A stretch of 64,000 nucleotides of DNA from Chitinivorax sp. B (GCF_005503445.1 NZ_SCOH01000025.1:1-64000); one strand, 5' to 3'; counted from the stretch's first letter, positions 18,747 through 27,833 are shown. Numbers and translations: made by a program. The notes: generated by a model not told the origin, from the sequence alone.

Positions 18747-19301
18747 ATGTCAGTCGAGGTCGCCCAGCGCCTGCGCCTTATTCGAGAGAAATTCGGTTTG
18801 TCCCAACGTGAGTTGGCCAAACGTGCCGGGGTGACCAACAGCACCATTTCATTGATCGAACAAAACCGTGTCAGCCCATCGGTGTCATCGCTCAAGAAAG
18901 TGCTGGATGGCATTCCGATGTCGCTGGCCGAATTTTTCACTTTTGATGTCAAAGAGCCGGTCCGGCCATCACCTTTCTTCAGTAAAGACCAAATGCCCAA
19001 TATTGGCAGTGACGATGTGGCATTTTTTCTGGTTGGCCATGGCCTGAAGGATCGCAAGATCACCATGATGCGCGAAGTATATGAAGCGCATGCGGATACG
19101 GGCCGCGATATGTTGAAGCACGAAGGCCAGGAATGCGGACTGGTGGTGAAGGGCCGCATCGAACTGACCGTCGATGGCCAGTCGCAAATGTTGAATGAAG
19201 GCGATGGCTACTACTTTGAATCGCAGTTGCCACACCGATTTCGCAACCTGGATGATCAACCCTGCGAAATCGTCAGTGCCAACTCGTTGCCCAATTTCTG
19301 A
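18747..19301 (+). CDS. puuR: PuuR-like transcriptional regulator (XRE helix-turn-helix plus cupin)
   Basis: 184 residues. The N-terminal XRE DNA-binding domain spans about residues 8-62 (RLRLIREKFGLSQRELAKRA, then VTNSTISLIEQNRVSPSVSS). The C-terminal cupin, about residues 110-182, has GQECGLVVKGRIELTVDG and GDGYYFESQLPHRF. This two-domain layout and about 185-residue length match PuuR, the E. coli putrescine repressor. It is divergent from ald and 51 bases upstream of puuC, and likely controls both through the tandem palindromes. The ligand (putrescine) is inferred. Confidence 0.87.
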   Translation: MSVEVAQRLRLIREKFGLSQRELAKRAGVTNSTISLIEQNRVSPSVSSLKKVLDGIPMSLAEFFTFDVKEPVRPSPFFSKDQMPNIGSDDVAFFLVGHGLKDRKITMMREVYEAHADTGRDMLKHEGQECGLVVKGRIELTVDGQSQMLNEGDGYYFESQLPHRFRNLDDQPCEIVSANSLPNF

Positions 19302-19352
19302 GTTGCGTCGATAGCCCGCGTGGTACCGGCGCCCAAGCCACAGGAGCAACCC

Positions 19353-20852
19353 ATGCCAAGTAACAAATCTCTCGCCGATTGGCAGCAGTTTGCTGCCAGC
19401 CTCAGCATCGAAGGTCGTGCTTTCATTCAGGGCCAGTATGTGACTGCACAGTCAGGTAAAACCTTTGACTGTATTAGCCCGATTGATGGCCGCGTGCTGA
19501 CCCAAGTCGCCGATTGTGATGAGGCGGATGTGAATGCTGCCGTACATGTGGCGCGTCAGGCATTCAATCAAGGTGCATGGTCACAGGCCAATCCGCGCAA
19601 GCGCAAAAAAGTCATGTGCCGTTTTGCAGAGCTGATTCGCCAACATGCTGATGAATTGGCCGTGTTGGAAACACTGGACGCCGGCAAGCCGATTGGCGAT
19701 ACCACTACGGTGGACATTCCCGGTGCTGCCTATTGCATTGAATGGTATGGGGAAGCAATCGATAAGGTCGGAGGGGAGGTGGTGCCAGCCGACAACCATT
19801 TGGTTGGCCTGGTGACGCGTGAGCCGATTGGGGTCGTGGCATGCGTAGTGCCATGGAATTTCCCATTGTTGATGGCGTCGTGGAAGCTTGGTCCAGCTTT
19901 GGCCGCAGGTAATTCAGTCATTCTCAAGCCGTCCGAAAAGTCACCACTGACAGCGATTCGTATTGCCGAGTTGGCCAAACAGGCTGGCATGCCGGATGGT
20001 GTATTCAACGTGCTGCCGGGAGGTGGTACGGTGGGTAAGTTGCTGGCGCTGCACATGGACGTGGATTGTCTGGCGTTTACTGGCTCAACCCAGGTCGGTA
20101 AATTGATCATGCAGTATGCCGGTCAATCGAATTTGAAGCGTGTCTGGCTGGAGCTGGGGGGCAAATCGCCCAATATCGTCATGCCAGACTGTCCGGATTT
20201 CGATCGTGCAGCCAATGCCGCAGCAGGCGCTATTTTCTACAACATGGGTGAGATGTGCACAGCGGGTTCGCGCTTGCTGGTGCATCGGGACATCAAGGAC
20301 GCATTCATCGATAAGCTGCTGGATAAGGCCCGCGGCTATCAGCCAAGTAATCCGTTGGCGCCGGCTACCAGCATGGGCGCGATCATTGATTATATTCAGA
20401 TGAAGCGGGTGCTGGGCTATATCGAAGCTGGCCATGCAGACGGTGCACGCTTGTTAGCAGGTGGCAAGCAGGTGCTGCAGGATACAGGTGGCTTTTATGT
20501 TGAGCCAACGATGTTCGATGTTCCAAACCCGGCTATTCGTATTGCCCGGGAAGAAATCTTCGGTCCGGTGTTATCTGTGGTGACTTTCGATACGATGGAT
20601 CAAGCCATTGAGCTGGCCAATGCCAGCGAGTTTGGCTTGGCTGCTGCGGTATGGAGCAGCAATCTGACAACAGCACATGAAGCGGCCCGTCGTCTGCGTG
20701 CTGGCACGGTGTGGGTGAACTGCTATGACGAAGGTGGAGACATGAATTTCCCATTCGGTGGTTACAGGCAGTCCGGCAATGGCCGGGACAAATCATTACA
20801 TGCACTGGAAAAGTACACTGAACTGAAATCGACACTAGTGCGGTTGCGCTGA
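19353..20852 (+). CDS. puuC: Gamma-glutamyl-aminobutyraldehyde dehydrogenase
   Basis: 499 residues from the ATG at 19353 (AGGAG 6 bases upstream). Aldehyde dehydrogenase family: PWNFPLLMASWKLGPALAAG binds NAD, the catalytic Glu is in LELGGKSPNIV, and the catalytic Cys region reads FYNMGEMCTAGSRLLVH. The end matches PFGGYRQSGNGRDKSLHALE, typical of PuuC. It oxidises gamma-glutamyl-aminobutyraldehyde, and probably free aminobutyraldehyde from the transaminase, so it can serve both routes. Cotranscribed with the PuuR-like gene and followed by a strong terminator. Confidence 0.92.
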   Translation: MPSNKSLADWQQFAASLSIEGRAFIQGQYVTAQSGKTFDCISPIDGRVLTQVADCDEADVNAAVHVARQAFNQGAWSQANPRKRKKVMCRFAELIRQHADELAVLETLDAGKPIGDTTTVDIPGAAYCIEWYGEAIDKVGGEVVPADNHLVGLVTREPIGVVACVVPWNFPLLMASWKLGPALAAGNSVILKPSEKSPLTAIRIAELAKQAGMPDGVFNVLPGGGTVGKLLALHMDVDCLAFTGSTQVGKLIMQYAGQSNLKRVWLELGGKSPNIVMPDCPDFDRAANAAAGAIFYNMGEMCTAGSRLLVHRDIKDAFIDKLLDKARGYQPSNPLAPATSMGAIIDYIQMKRVLGYIEAGHADGARLLAGGKQVLQDTGGFYVEPTMFDVPNPAIRIAREEIFGPVLSVVTFDTMDQAIELANASEFGLAAAVWSSNLTTAHEAARRLRAGTVWVNCYDEGGDMNFPFGGYRQSGNGRDKSLHALEKYTELKSTLVRLR

Positions 20853-20876
20853 TTTCCCCATCTGGGCGTCGCCATC

Positions 20877-20908
20877 AAAAACGGTCATTACTGCAATGAC
20901 CGTTTTTT
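20877..20908 (+). terminator. Intrinsic terminator after puuC
   Basis: A 13-base perfect stem (AAAAACGGTCATT / AATGACCGTTTTT) with a five-base loop, ending in a run of six T. It lies 24 bases after the puuC stop. Confidence 0.9.
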
Positions 20909-20990
20909 GTTGTCTGTTGATTCAGTTGCGATGAAATGAGTACATATTTAATCCACAAGAAGGATATGACGGATCAACTATATTCATTCC

Positions 20991-21818
20991 ATGAACAGGT
21001 TGATATATCGCTTCTGGTTACTGGCCATACTATGTGTGCCGTCATGTCCGTCGGTTGCGGCGCCACTACTGGACTGTCCACGTCCTTTGGTGGTGGCATT
21101 TTTCGAATTCGGCAAGGCATACTGGGTGGATGCGGATGGCAAACCGGCAGGTATCGATAAGGATATTATCGACGCGTTACAGGCGCGAAGTGGCTGTGTC
21201 TTTGAACGGATTATGCAGTCCAGAGTGCGTATCTGGCGGGCAATGGAGGTGGGTTCGCTGGATTTGACCTTATCTGGGATCGCTACGCCTGAACGCGAGA
21301 AGTTCGCTTGGTTCATTCCCTATGCTGCAACCTATATCCACTTCTTTACACCTGTAGACCTCGGTGGTGTCAACAGTCTGGCGGATTTTGAAGTGCGGGG
21401 GGATTTGCGGGTAGTCGTGCTGAAAAGTGCCAAACACTCACTCGTCTACGACGCTTTTCTGGATCGCCTGCGTGAACAGGGGCGGGTTGATGAGGTGGCA
21501 GACATTGGGGACGGCATCAAGCGATTGCGTGCCGGCAGGGTGCATGGTTTGATCACGCCAGCTGGCGTCGGTGCTGAGCTGATACGCCAAGCCAATATGC
21601 AAGATCAAATAATTGGTCATGTTTGGGACCCGGATGCTGTGGTGCTGGCAGCGTTGGTGGTGTCAAAACACAGAATGAATCTACGTCAGTATCAGCAGCT
21701 GTCAGCCTTGATTACCACGTTGCGTCATGATGGTACCTTGCACACCATCATTGCACGATATGGCGGGGAGCAGCGGGCAGTTGAAGTTGACCGGCTGCTG
21801 AAGCTTTACGCCAAATAG
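20991..21818 (+). CDS. Periplasmic solute-binding protein, family 3 (amino-acid type)
   Basis: 275 residues with an N-terminal signal peptide (hydrophobic FWLLAILCVPSCPSVAA). The body follows the bacterial extracellular solute-binding family 3: GKPAGIDKDIIDALQARSG, LDLTLSGIATPEREKFAWF and LKSAKHSLVYDAFL. No permease or ATPase gene is adjacent, so it may be an orphan binding protein, may feed a transporter encoded elsewhere, or may serve as a sensor. No good ribosome site precedes the chosen ATG. It is convergent with tssL. Confidence 0.75.
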   Translation: MNRLIYRFWLLAILCVPSCPSVAAPLLDCPRPLVVAFFEFGKAYWVDADGKPAGIDKDIIDALQARSGCVFERIMQSRVRIWRAMEVGSLDLTLSGIATPEREKFAWFIPYAATYIHFFTPVDLGGVNSLADFEVRGDLRVVVLKSAKHSLVYDAFLDRLREQGRVDEVADIGDGIKRLRAGRVHGLITPAGVGAELIRQANMQDQIIGHVWDPDAVVLAALVVSKHRMNLRQYQQLSALITTLRHDGTLHTIIARYGGEQRAVEVDRLLKLYAK

Positions 21819-21978
21819 ACAGTTGGTGAGCGAAGATAATGCCATCACGGTAACGTGGCGGGATGCAATGTCGGGCTGGCAACAAGATACGGATGGTACG
21901 ATGCGGTGATGATTTGGAGGAGACGGGGATAAAATTGCCCTTGGCCATCTGCTATATCTGATGGCCAAGGTGTCGCGG

Positions 21979-22764
21979 TTAAGGCAGGGTGATGGTGACG
22001 TAGGCCGCTTGCGCGGGCGCACCGATCAAGCTTGAGTAACCAGCCAGTGTCTGATTGACATTGCGGCTCAGCATCCAATTTAGACCTGAGAATGCTAAGG
22101 CGCCCAGCAAAATGATGCTACCTGCCAAAATCGGTAGCGGGACTTCGTTTTTGATGGCATGACGGATCTGATCCGGAATGGCCCAGAATGGTGCGAACGC
22201 ATTGCGTTTGCCGCGAAGAAAGGCAATTTCGTCGCCGAGCCGGGCAGTCAGATATGACAGCTTTTCCGGCGCGTCCAGCAAATACTTGCCCTGAAAGCCC
22301 AATAGCAAGCAATAGTGGAAGACTTCCAGTGCCTGTAAGGATGCGGCACCATGATTGCGCAATGTATCCAGGCGGGTGAAGAAATTTTCACCTGCCAGTT
22401 GGTCACCAAAGAATACCAACTGTAGGGGTTCGCGTTCCCAGGTATCGCGAATGCTGAATCCGCCGCGCAGAATAGTCTCATCCACCAAGGCACAGTAGGC
22501 ATACTTGGCAGCATAGATGTCGTCAGCGGGCGCATTGATGCGTCGCGCACTACGCTCGAATTCGTCCATCAGCAACTGAATGTTGCGGCGAAGCAAAGAC
22601 CCGTCTTTGGGCTCGTGGCCGCTTCTCAGCAAGAACACCAGGTAGAAGCCGTCATACAGTAAATCCAGAAGTGATTTGCCGCCTTGATTGATCAAGTCAA
22701 TTTTTGGAGGGGCACCAATTGCGCCATTTGCAAACAGGGAAGGGGCATTGTTAGAGTTTGTCAT
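21979..22764 (-). CDS. tssL: Type VI secretion inner-membrane protein TssL (DotU family)
   Basis: 261 residues. The cytoplasmic DotU/IcmH domain, residues about 20-200, includes AKYAYCALVDETIL and FFTRLDTLRNHGAASLQALE. A single C-terminal helix follows (ILAGSIILLGALAFSGLNW) with a short periplasmic end. No peptidoglycan-binding OmpA domain is fused. It forms the membrane complex with TssJ and TssM. Start overlaps the tssK stop by 4 bases. It is the last gene of its unit; tssM does not follow. Confidence 0.93.
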   Translation of the reverse strand: MTNSNNAPSLFANGAIGAPPKIDLINQGGKSLLDLLYDGFYLVFLLRSGHEPKDGSLLRRNIQLLMDEFERSARRINAPADDIYAAKYAYCALVDETILRGGFSIRDTWEREPLQLVFFGDQLAGENFFTRLDTLRNHGAASLQALEVFHYCLLLGFQGKYLLDAPEKLSYLTARLGDEIAFLRGKRNAFAPFWAIPDQIRHAIKNEVPLPILAGSIILLGALAFSGLNWMLSRNVNQTLAGYSSLIGAPAQAAYVTITLP

Positions 22765-24110
22765 GATGTCACCGCCAACAATTCAAGATTCAAATCAGTA
22801 AAGCCATTAGGCACATAGATACTGACAGCTTGCCCTTGCAACATACGCTCGTAAAGGGGGCCGCGTGGCTCAAGCTCGAAATAGAAGCTGCCGGGACGTA
22901 CCGGGATGGCGGTCGGTACCTGTGCCGCATGAATCAGCCTGACACCCGGCATGGCCGACAGCACCAGCTTGTCCACATCGTCGGGCGAGCCGATCTTGAA
23001 GCGGATTGGTACGGTATCGACAATTTCACTGGCCTGTAACGAAGCGCCAACGGAAAGATAGAAACGAGTATTGGTATCAATCTTTTGCGAGTCCAGGCGG
23101 CCTAACCAGTAGGAAGGCTTGGTCTCGGATAGCACAATACTGAAGAAACGGGCAGAAATTACAGTTTCGAGTAACTCTCGAATGATCATGTCCAGTCGTG
23201 ACATGCATGACGATAAATCCATATGAGAATAACTGGGTAAATCAGTCAATGTATACGACTTTGCGAATGTCATTAGGCTGCCGGCCAATTGTAGCAATTG
23301 CTGATAGAGGCGTTCGGGATGCAATTGTGGATGCTGATATAAATGCAGCAATCCGGCATAGGCGGTGCTTGCTGTGTGCAGCAGCCAGAACGAGGCAACA
23401 TCGCCGGAGCGGAATTCAATAACATGTTTGCCTGGTTCGCGATGATGTCCATACAGCGCGCCGACCTTGGCCTGCAGAATGTCCAGCAGGCGGCGCAAAA
23501 GTTGTACCAGTGTTCCTGATGATTCGATTGCAGTTGCAGGCGGGATGAAGCTGCTGTCCAGATCGAAGCCGCCGGTCTGCGATTTGCGAACACGGGCAAT
23601 CGGCAACACGATATAGCCCTCATGAGAATGTCGATCTGTCAGCAGCACAGCTTTGTGTTTCAGCAACTGAACCTCTGCTGGCACTGCGCCGGTGTAAAGA
23701 TCCTGTGCCTCGACATTGGCCTGTTCGAAACGGGTTAATTTGCCTGCGGGTTCATTCAGCAGAGCGGCGTTGGCAATGCCGGGCTTCAATGGTACCAGTG
23801 CAATGTAAACAAGGAATTGATCAGGCAGATCTGCAACTGCGGTCAAATTCAGGCCGTCCGGCAGATCATCGCACTCGGGCGCGCAAAGCCATTCGCCATC
23901 AGGAAGTACTGCGTGAAGGGTCTGCAACGAGAATACGCCTGCTGCCAACGCTGCCGAATCCAACTGTAAGGCGCGAACACCCCAGCAATAAGGGTGCAAT
24001 AAACGGCTGGTTGCTGCCAGTTGAGCGTCGTGATAGGCATCTTGCAATTGGAAATGCTGCGGACGCAGGAATAGTCCTTCACCCCAGAGTACACGTGATG
24101 CTGGATTCAT
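22761..24110 (-). CDS. tssK: Type VI secretion baseplate protein TssK
   Basis: 449 residues beginning MNPASRVLWGEGLFLRPQHF, the hallmark TssK N terminus. The C-terminal part includes PVRPGSFYFELEPRGPLYERM, normal for the family. TssK trimers link the baseplate (TssEFG) to the TssL/TssM cytoplasmic domains. It is the middle gene of tssJ-K-L, 76 bases after tssJ and overlapping tssL by 4 bases. Confidence 0.95.
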   Translation of the reverse strand: MNPASRVLWGEGLFLRPQHFQLQDAYHDAQLAATSRLLHPYCWGVRALQLDSAALAAGVFSLQTLHAVLPDGEWLCAPECDDLPDGLNLTAVADLPDQFLVYIALVPLKPGIANAALLNEPAGKLTRFEQANVEAQDLYTGAVPAEVQLLKHKAVLLTDRHSHEGYIVLPIARVRKSQTGGFDLDSSFIPPATAIESSGTLVQLLRRLLDILQAKVGALYGHHREPGKHVIEFRSGDVASFWLLHTASTAYAGLLHLYQHPQLHPERLYQQLLQLAGSLMTFAKSYTLTDLPSYSHMDLSSCMSRLDMIIRELLETVISARFFSIVLSETKPSYWLGRLDSQKIDTNTRFYLSVGASLQASEIVDTVPIRFKIGSPDDVDKLVLSAMPGVRLIHAAQVPTAIPVRPGSFYFELEPRGPLYERMLQGQAVSIYVPNGFTDLNLELLAVTS

Positions 24111-24186
24111 TCTTGATTGTCTTTCGGGTTGACCTGATATGGATCAATCATTAACAAAATATGAGTGTTGATGACGGCAACGTTAC

Positions 24187-24828
24187 TTAAACGCGAGGGC
24201 AGGCTACGTCCCTTGCAGATGATAGTGTTGCCTGCATTTTCGCATCTTTCAAACCGCTTGACACAGTAATCCCACAACGATGTACACCTACCACGAGCGG
24301 TGTGTCGGACAGTACGCCATTCAGCGGAATGGCGACTTTCCAACGTGGAGAATCCTTGATGCGGAAGAAAACGGCAATGCCAACATAGCGGGCGTCCGCC
24401 CCCAGTTTCTCTGACAATGTGATTTTTTTGCCGGGGATCAAAATTCGTTCTCGGACATCGACATTCTGATCAGGCTTGGCACCGGGATCGGTTTTCGGCG
24501 CCTGACTGAGTAGCTCTTGAGATGCCTGATTGAATGCTTCGGCATCTTGCAGCTTGTATATTTTCGCAACAACTGCAAGACCACGTCCTGCATCGTCTGC
24601 ATTGGCGTCATTGGCAACATGAATTTGCATGGATAAGGTGCGATCTGGTGGTGCCTTGCTGATTGGTAGTACCGTGCTCGCCATGTCTTTGGCGGCATCC
24701 ATGATTTTGGTGCCCAGCGTTTTACTTACTTCCGGATCTCCGGCTTTCGCAAGCGTGGCGGGCTCTGTAGCACAACCAGCCAATCCGGCGAGTATCGCAA
24801 ATACTGCAAGTTGATGAAGATACATCAT
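24187..24828 (-). CDS. tssJ: Type VI secretion outer-membrane lipoprotein TssJ
   Basis: 213 residues with a lipoprotein signal: MMYLHQLAVFAILAGLAGC, lipobox LAGC at about residue 19. The mature domain has the TssJ beta-sandwich pattern: LSMQIHVANDANADDAGRGL, VVAKIYKLQDAEAFNQASQE, then ERILIPGKKITLSEKLG and YVGIAVFFRI. It anchors TssM to the outer membrane. The two adjacent ATG codons (24828, 24825) cannot be distinguished. First gene of the minus-strand unit, divergent from the TPR lipoprotein gene. Confidence 0.9.
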   Translation of the reverse strand: MMYLHQLAVFAILAGLAGCATEPATLAKAGDPEVSKTLGTKIMDAAKDMASTVLPISKAPPDRTLSMQIHVANDANADDAGRGLAVVAKIYKLQDAEAFNQASQELLSQAPKTDPGAKPDQNVDVRERILIPGKKITLSEKLGADARYVGIAVFFRIKDSPRWKVAIPLNGVLSDTPLVVGVHRCGITVSSGLKDAKMQATLSSARDVACPRV

Positions 24829-25131
24829 ATTGCGGGGCTATCCGTGCATTAGATTTGAATTTGTGAATATCTAAACCAAAAAACGGTTGCAATAAGCAAC
24901 TGCAAAATATACCATTAGAATAACATAATGTCATCCATGTATGCACTCTGATGGCTGATGCCCATTGCTGATAAAATACCAAAATGCGATGACGCAACAA
25001 GTTGCCAACCTTTTTCGTATCCGACATGTCGAATATATGAATAATTTTTCGAGCATAGCAAATAGCTAGTCATGTCGCATACGTGATTGTTGTGCAGGAA
25101 GATACGTTTCAATTTAGGGGTTGATGTTGTG
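24829..25131. other. Divergent promoter region of the two T6SS units
   Basis: AT-rich, 303 bases, no supported gene. It must contain the promoters for tssJKL and for the TPR lipoprotein-tssBC unit. A short hairpin (GTTGC AATAA GCAAC) is at about 24887-24901. No convincing sigma-54 site was found. Confidence 0.5.
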
Positions 25132-25791
25132 ATGAACAAGGTTAAATTGGTGGTTCTGACGAGCGTGATGGCTGTGTTGACTGGGTGTGCAACAACCCAG
25201 CCCAACATCGACGCACTGAGGCAGGAAGCAACCGAATCCCTGGCCGCCGGCGCTAACGACAAAGCGATTGAATTGCTTGAGCAGGTAGCCAAGAGCAGCC
25301 CGACAGATAAGGATGTCTGGGTCAAGTTGGCTCAAGCCTATCTTGATAAACAAGACTATCCGCGTGCTGTCAATGCGGCAGCTGAGGCTTTGGCTCGCGA
25401 TTCTGCGAATTTTGATGCAAAATCAATTATGTTCGTTTCCAGTGCGCGTTTGGCTGCGATGACCTTGACAGATCTGCGTAAGCAAGATCAGTTTGTTCCA
25501 AAACGTCGTGGCGAGGCAGAGCGTTTGGTAATGGCTATGCGTGAAGCGCTAGGCGATTCTTCTGTTGCGCCTGTTGTCGAGGATTCTGGTAAGGCAAGGT
25601 CTCCGCGTCGCCCGTTGGTGACAGGAACACCACCACAGGCACAGTCACCCAAGGTGGCTGACCGCCCGGTGGCCCAGCCAGCCAGCCAGCCAGCAACTGT
25701 GCCTGTTGCGGTGACTCCACCGAAGGCGCCGCCCAAGAATGAGCCAGCTCCGGCCAATAAGAATGCCGATCCGTTTGGTGCGCTTCGTTAA
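25132..25791 (+). CDS. TPR lipoprotein associated with type VI secretion
   Basis: 219 residues from the ATG at 25132 (MNKVKLVVLTSVMAVLTGC; lipobox LTGC at residue 19). An upstream extension to 25087 would bury the signal. Residues about 35-105 form TPR-like repeats (KAIELLEQVAKSSPTDKDVW, VKLAQAYLDKQDYPRAVNAA). The last 70 residues are Pro/Ala/Gln-rich and end NADPFGALR. Lipoproteins of this sort sit at the head of tssBC units in several betaproteobacterial clusters, but I cannot name the family. Periplasmic, probably envelope-anchored. The tail contains five CCAG repeats. tssB follows after 39 bases. Confidence 0.8.
   Translation: MNKVKLVVLTSVMAVLTGCATTQPNIDALRQEATESLAAGANDKAIELLEQVAKSSPTDKDVWVKLAQAYLDKQDYPRAVNAAAEALARDSANFDAKSIMFVSSARLAAMTLTDLRKQDQFVPKRRGEAERLVMAMREALGDSSVAPVVEDSGKARSPRRPLVTGTPPQAQSPKVADRPVAQPASQPATVPVAVTPPKAPPKNEPAPANKNADPFGALR
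25674..25693 (+). repeat. (CCAG)5 tetranucleotide repeat
   Basis: Five perfect tandem copies of CCAG inside the Pro-rich tail of the TPR lipoprotein gene. Gain or loss of a unit shifts the reading frame. Confidence 0.85.
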
Positions 25792-25830
25792 TTGTCGATT
25801 CGTCACGAATTTGTTTAAAAGGTAATCATC

Positions 25831-26346
25831 ATGTCCAAACGAGAAAGCATTCAGAAGAAGCTTCAGCGTGTTCGTCCTCCCCGTGTACAACTGACCTATG
25901 ATGTTGAGATTGGCGATGCCATTGAACAAAAGGAATTGCCTTTTGTAATGGGTGTGGTGGGTGACTTTTCCGGTCAGTCCGAGGTGTCGCAACCCAAGCT
26001 GAAAGACAAGAAGTTCGTCAATGTTGACGTTGATAACTTCAATGAAGTCATGGCCGCGATTGAGCCGCGTGCTGCCTATCGTGTGCAGAACAAGTTGTCT
26101 GACGAGCGCGGTGAGTTTGCTGTCGATATGCGTTTCCGTTCCATGGAAGATTTTCGTCCGGAGTCGGTTGTTCAACAGGTAGAGCCACTTCGTAAATTGG
26201 TTGAAGCGCGTGCCCGTTTGGCGGATTTGCGCAATAAGATCGCTGGAAGCGAAAAGCTAGAGGACATTCTGAGTGATGTGCTACGGAATACGGAAGCCCT
26301 GCAGAACCTGAGCAAGCAGGTTGATGACGGAGGAAAATCCGAATGA
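25831..26346 (+). CDS. tssB: Type VI secretion contractile sheath small subunit TssB
   Basis: 171 residues starting MSKRESIQKKLQRVRPPRVQ with the family signature VQLTYDVEIGDAIEQKELPF and VMGVVGDFSG. It forms the sheath with TssC. AAAAGG lies 8 bases before the ATG. The stop overlaps the tssC start by 4 bases (ATGA), as expected for subunits needed in equal amounts. Confidence 0.96.
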   Translation: MSKRESIQKKLQRVRPPRVQLTYDVEIGDAIEQKELPFVMGVVGDFSGQSEVSQPKLKDKKFVNVDVDNFNEVMAAIEPRAAYRVQNKLSDERGEFAVDMRFRSMEDFRPESVVQQVEPLRKLVEARARLADLRNKIAGSEKLEDILSDVLRNTEALQNLSKQVDDGGKSE

Positions 26347-27833
26347 GTATGCAAGAATCCCAAACACAGGCGGCACAATCAACAACCGTTGAGGGCGTCA
26401 ACCTGCTGGATCAGATTGTCAGTGAAAGTCGTATTGCAAAATCTCAAAGCGAACATGACCGTGCCAAGGACCTGATCACTGAGCTGGTCAAAGAAGTGAT
26501 GCAGGGCACCGTAGTCATGTCGGATAACTTGGCCGCTACGTTGGATGCACGTGTTGCTCAGCTGGATGCTTTGATTTCCGATCAGTTGAGTGTCGTGATG
26601 CATGCGCCTGAATTTCAGCGTATGGAAGCGTCCTGGCGGGGACTGGAGTATTTGTGTAAGCAGAGTACCACCGGCCCGATGCTCAAGATCAAAATGTTCA
26701 ATGCGCAGAAAAAGGAATTGATCAAAGACTTCCAGACTGCTATTGACTTTGACCAAAGCAGCTTGTTCAAGAAAGTGTATGAAGAAGAATTCGGTACCTT
26801 CGGTGGGGCGCCATTTGCCACGCTGATTGGCGACTTCGAGATTTCGCGCCAACCATCCGACATGTACTTCATTGAGCAGATGTCGCATGTTGCGGCGGCA
26901 GCGCATGCGCCATTCATCTCTTCCGCTTCACCGGAATTGTTTGGTCTGGATTCGTTCACTGATATGGGCAAGCCACGGGATTTGGCCAAAATCTTTGATA
27001 CGGTCGAATATGTTAAGTGGAAGTCATTTCGTGAGTCTGAAGATTCCCGCTACGTCGGGTTAACCTTGCCGCATTTCCTTGGGCGACTGCCGTATAACCC
27101 CAAAGATGGTACGGCGGTGGAGGGGTTCAATTTTGTTGAAGACGTTGATGGAACCGACCATAGCAAGTACTTGTGGGTCAATGCGGCCTATGCGTTTGCT
27201 GCTCGACTGACCAATGCGTTTGAGAATTACGGTTGGTGTGCGGCTATTCGTGGTGTAGAGGGGGGGGGGTTGGTCGAAGACTTACCAAGTCATACCTTCA
27301 AGACGGATGATGGTGAGATTGCGCTCAAATGCCCAACGGAAATCGCGATTACGGACCGCCGCGAAAAAGAGTTGAGTGACCTCGGTTTTATCCCGCTGGT
27401 GCATTGTAAAGACACTGACTACGCGGCGTTCTTTGGCGCACAATCGGCACAGAAACCGAAGAAGTACGACAGTGATGCGGCAAATGCCAATGCAGTCCTG
27501 TCTTCGCAATTGCAGTACATCATGGCCGTATCGCGTATTGCGCATTATCTGAAGGCAATGATGCGCGACAAGATTGGTAGTTTCGCTTCGGCCGGCAACG
27601 TTCAGGACTTTCTGAATAAATGGATTAGCCAATATGTCCTGCTGGATGACGGTGCGTCTCAGGAAGCCAAGTCCAAGTTCCCGCTGCGTGAAGCATCGGT
27701 TGAAGTGGTCGAGGTGCCGGGACGACCTGGGGTGTACAAAGCGGTTGCATTCCTGCGCCCACACTTCCAGTTGGATGAGCTTTCAATCTCGCTGCGGCTG
27801 GTGGCTGAGTTACCACAATCGGCTAACAGGTAA
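26343..27833 (+). CDS. tssC: Type VI secretion contractile sheath large subunit TssC
   Basis: 496 residues, full length for TssC. Signatures include FQRMEASWRGLEYLCKQ, EEFGTFGGAPFATLIGDFEI, FLGRLPYNP, and CAAIRGVEGGGLVEDLPSHT. The C-terminal part ends LDELSISLRLVAELPQSANR. GGAGG precedes the ATG. The conserved GGG in RGVEGGG is encoded as GAG GGG GGG GGG, giving ten consecutive G residues at 27260-27269, unlike the mixed glycine codons elsewhere in the gene. Slippage there would truncate TssC about two-thirds along and disable the sheath. Confidence 0.97.
   Translation: MSMQESQTQAAQSTTVEGVNLLDQIVSESRIAKSQSEHDRAKDLITELVKEVMQGTVVMSDNLAATLDARVAQLDALISDQLSVVMHAPEFQRMEASWRGLEYLCKQSTTGPMLKIKMFNAQKKELIKDFQTAIDFDQSSLFKKVYEEEFGTFGGAPFATLIGDFEISRQPSDMYFIEQMSHVAAAAHAPFISSASPELFGLDSFTDMGKPRDLAKIFDTVEYVKWKSFRESEDSRYVGLTLPHFLGRLPYNPKDGTAVEGFNFVEDVDGTDHSKYLWVNAAYAFAARLTNAFENYGWCAAIRGVEGGGLVEDLPSHTFKTDDGEIALKCPTEIAITDRREKELSDLGFIPLVHCKDTDYAAFFGAQSAQKPKKYDSDAANANAVLSSQLQYIMAVSRIAHYLKAMMRDKIGSFASAGNVQDFLNKWISQYVLLDDGASQEAKSKFPLREASVEVVEVPGRPGVYKAVAFLRPHFQLDELSISLRLVAELPQSANR
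27260..27269 (+). repeat. G10 homopolymer inside tssC
   Basis: Ten consecutive G in the codons E-G-G-G of the RGVEGGGLVE motif. The frame is intact as given. Tracts of this length are known hot spots for slipped-strand phase variation in several bacteria. Confidence 0.9.

Noticed and set aside
24994-25006. Sigma-54-like promoter (GG and GC elements) in the T6SS divergent region
   Set aside because: The GG and GC are 9 bases apart instead of 10, and the -24 element is not well matched.
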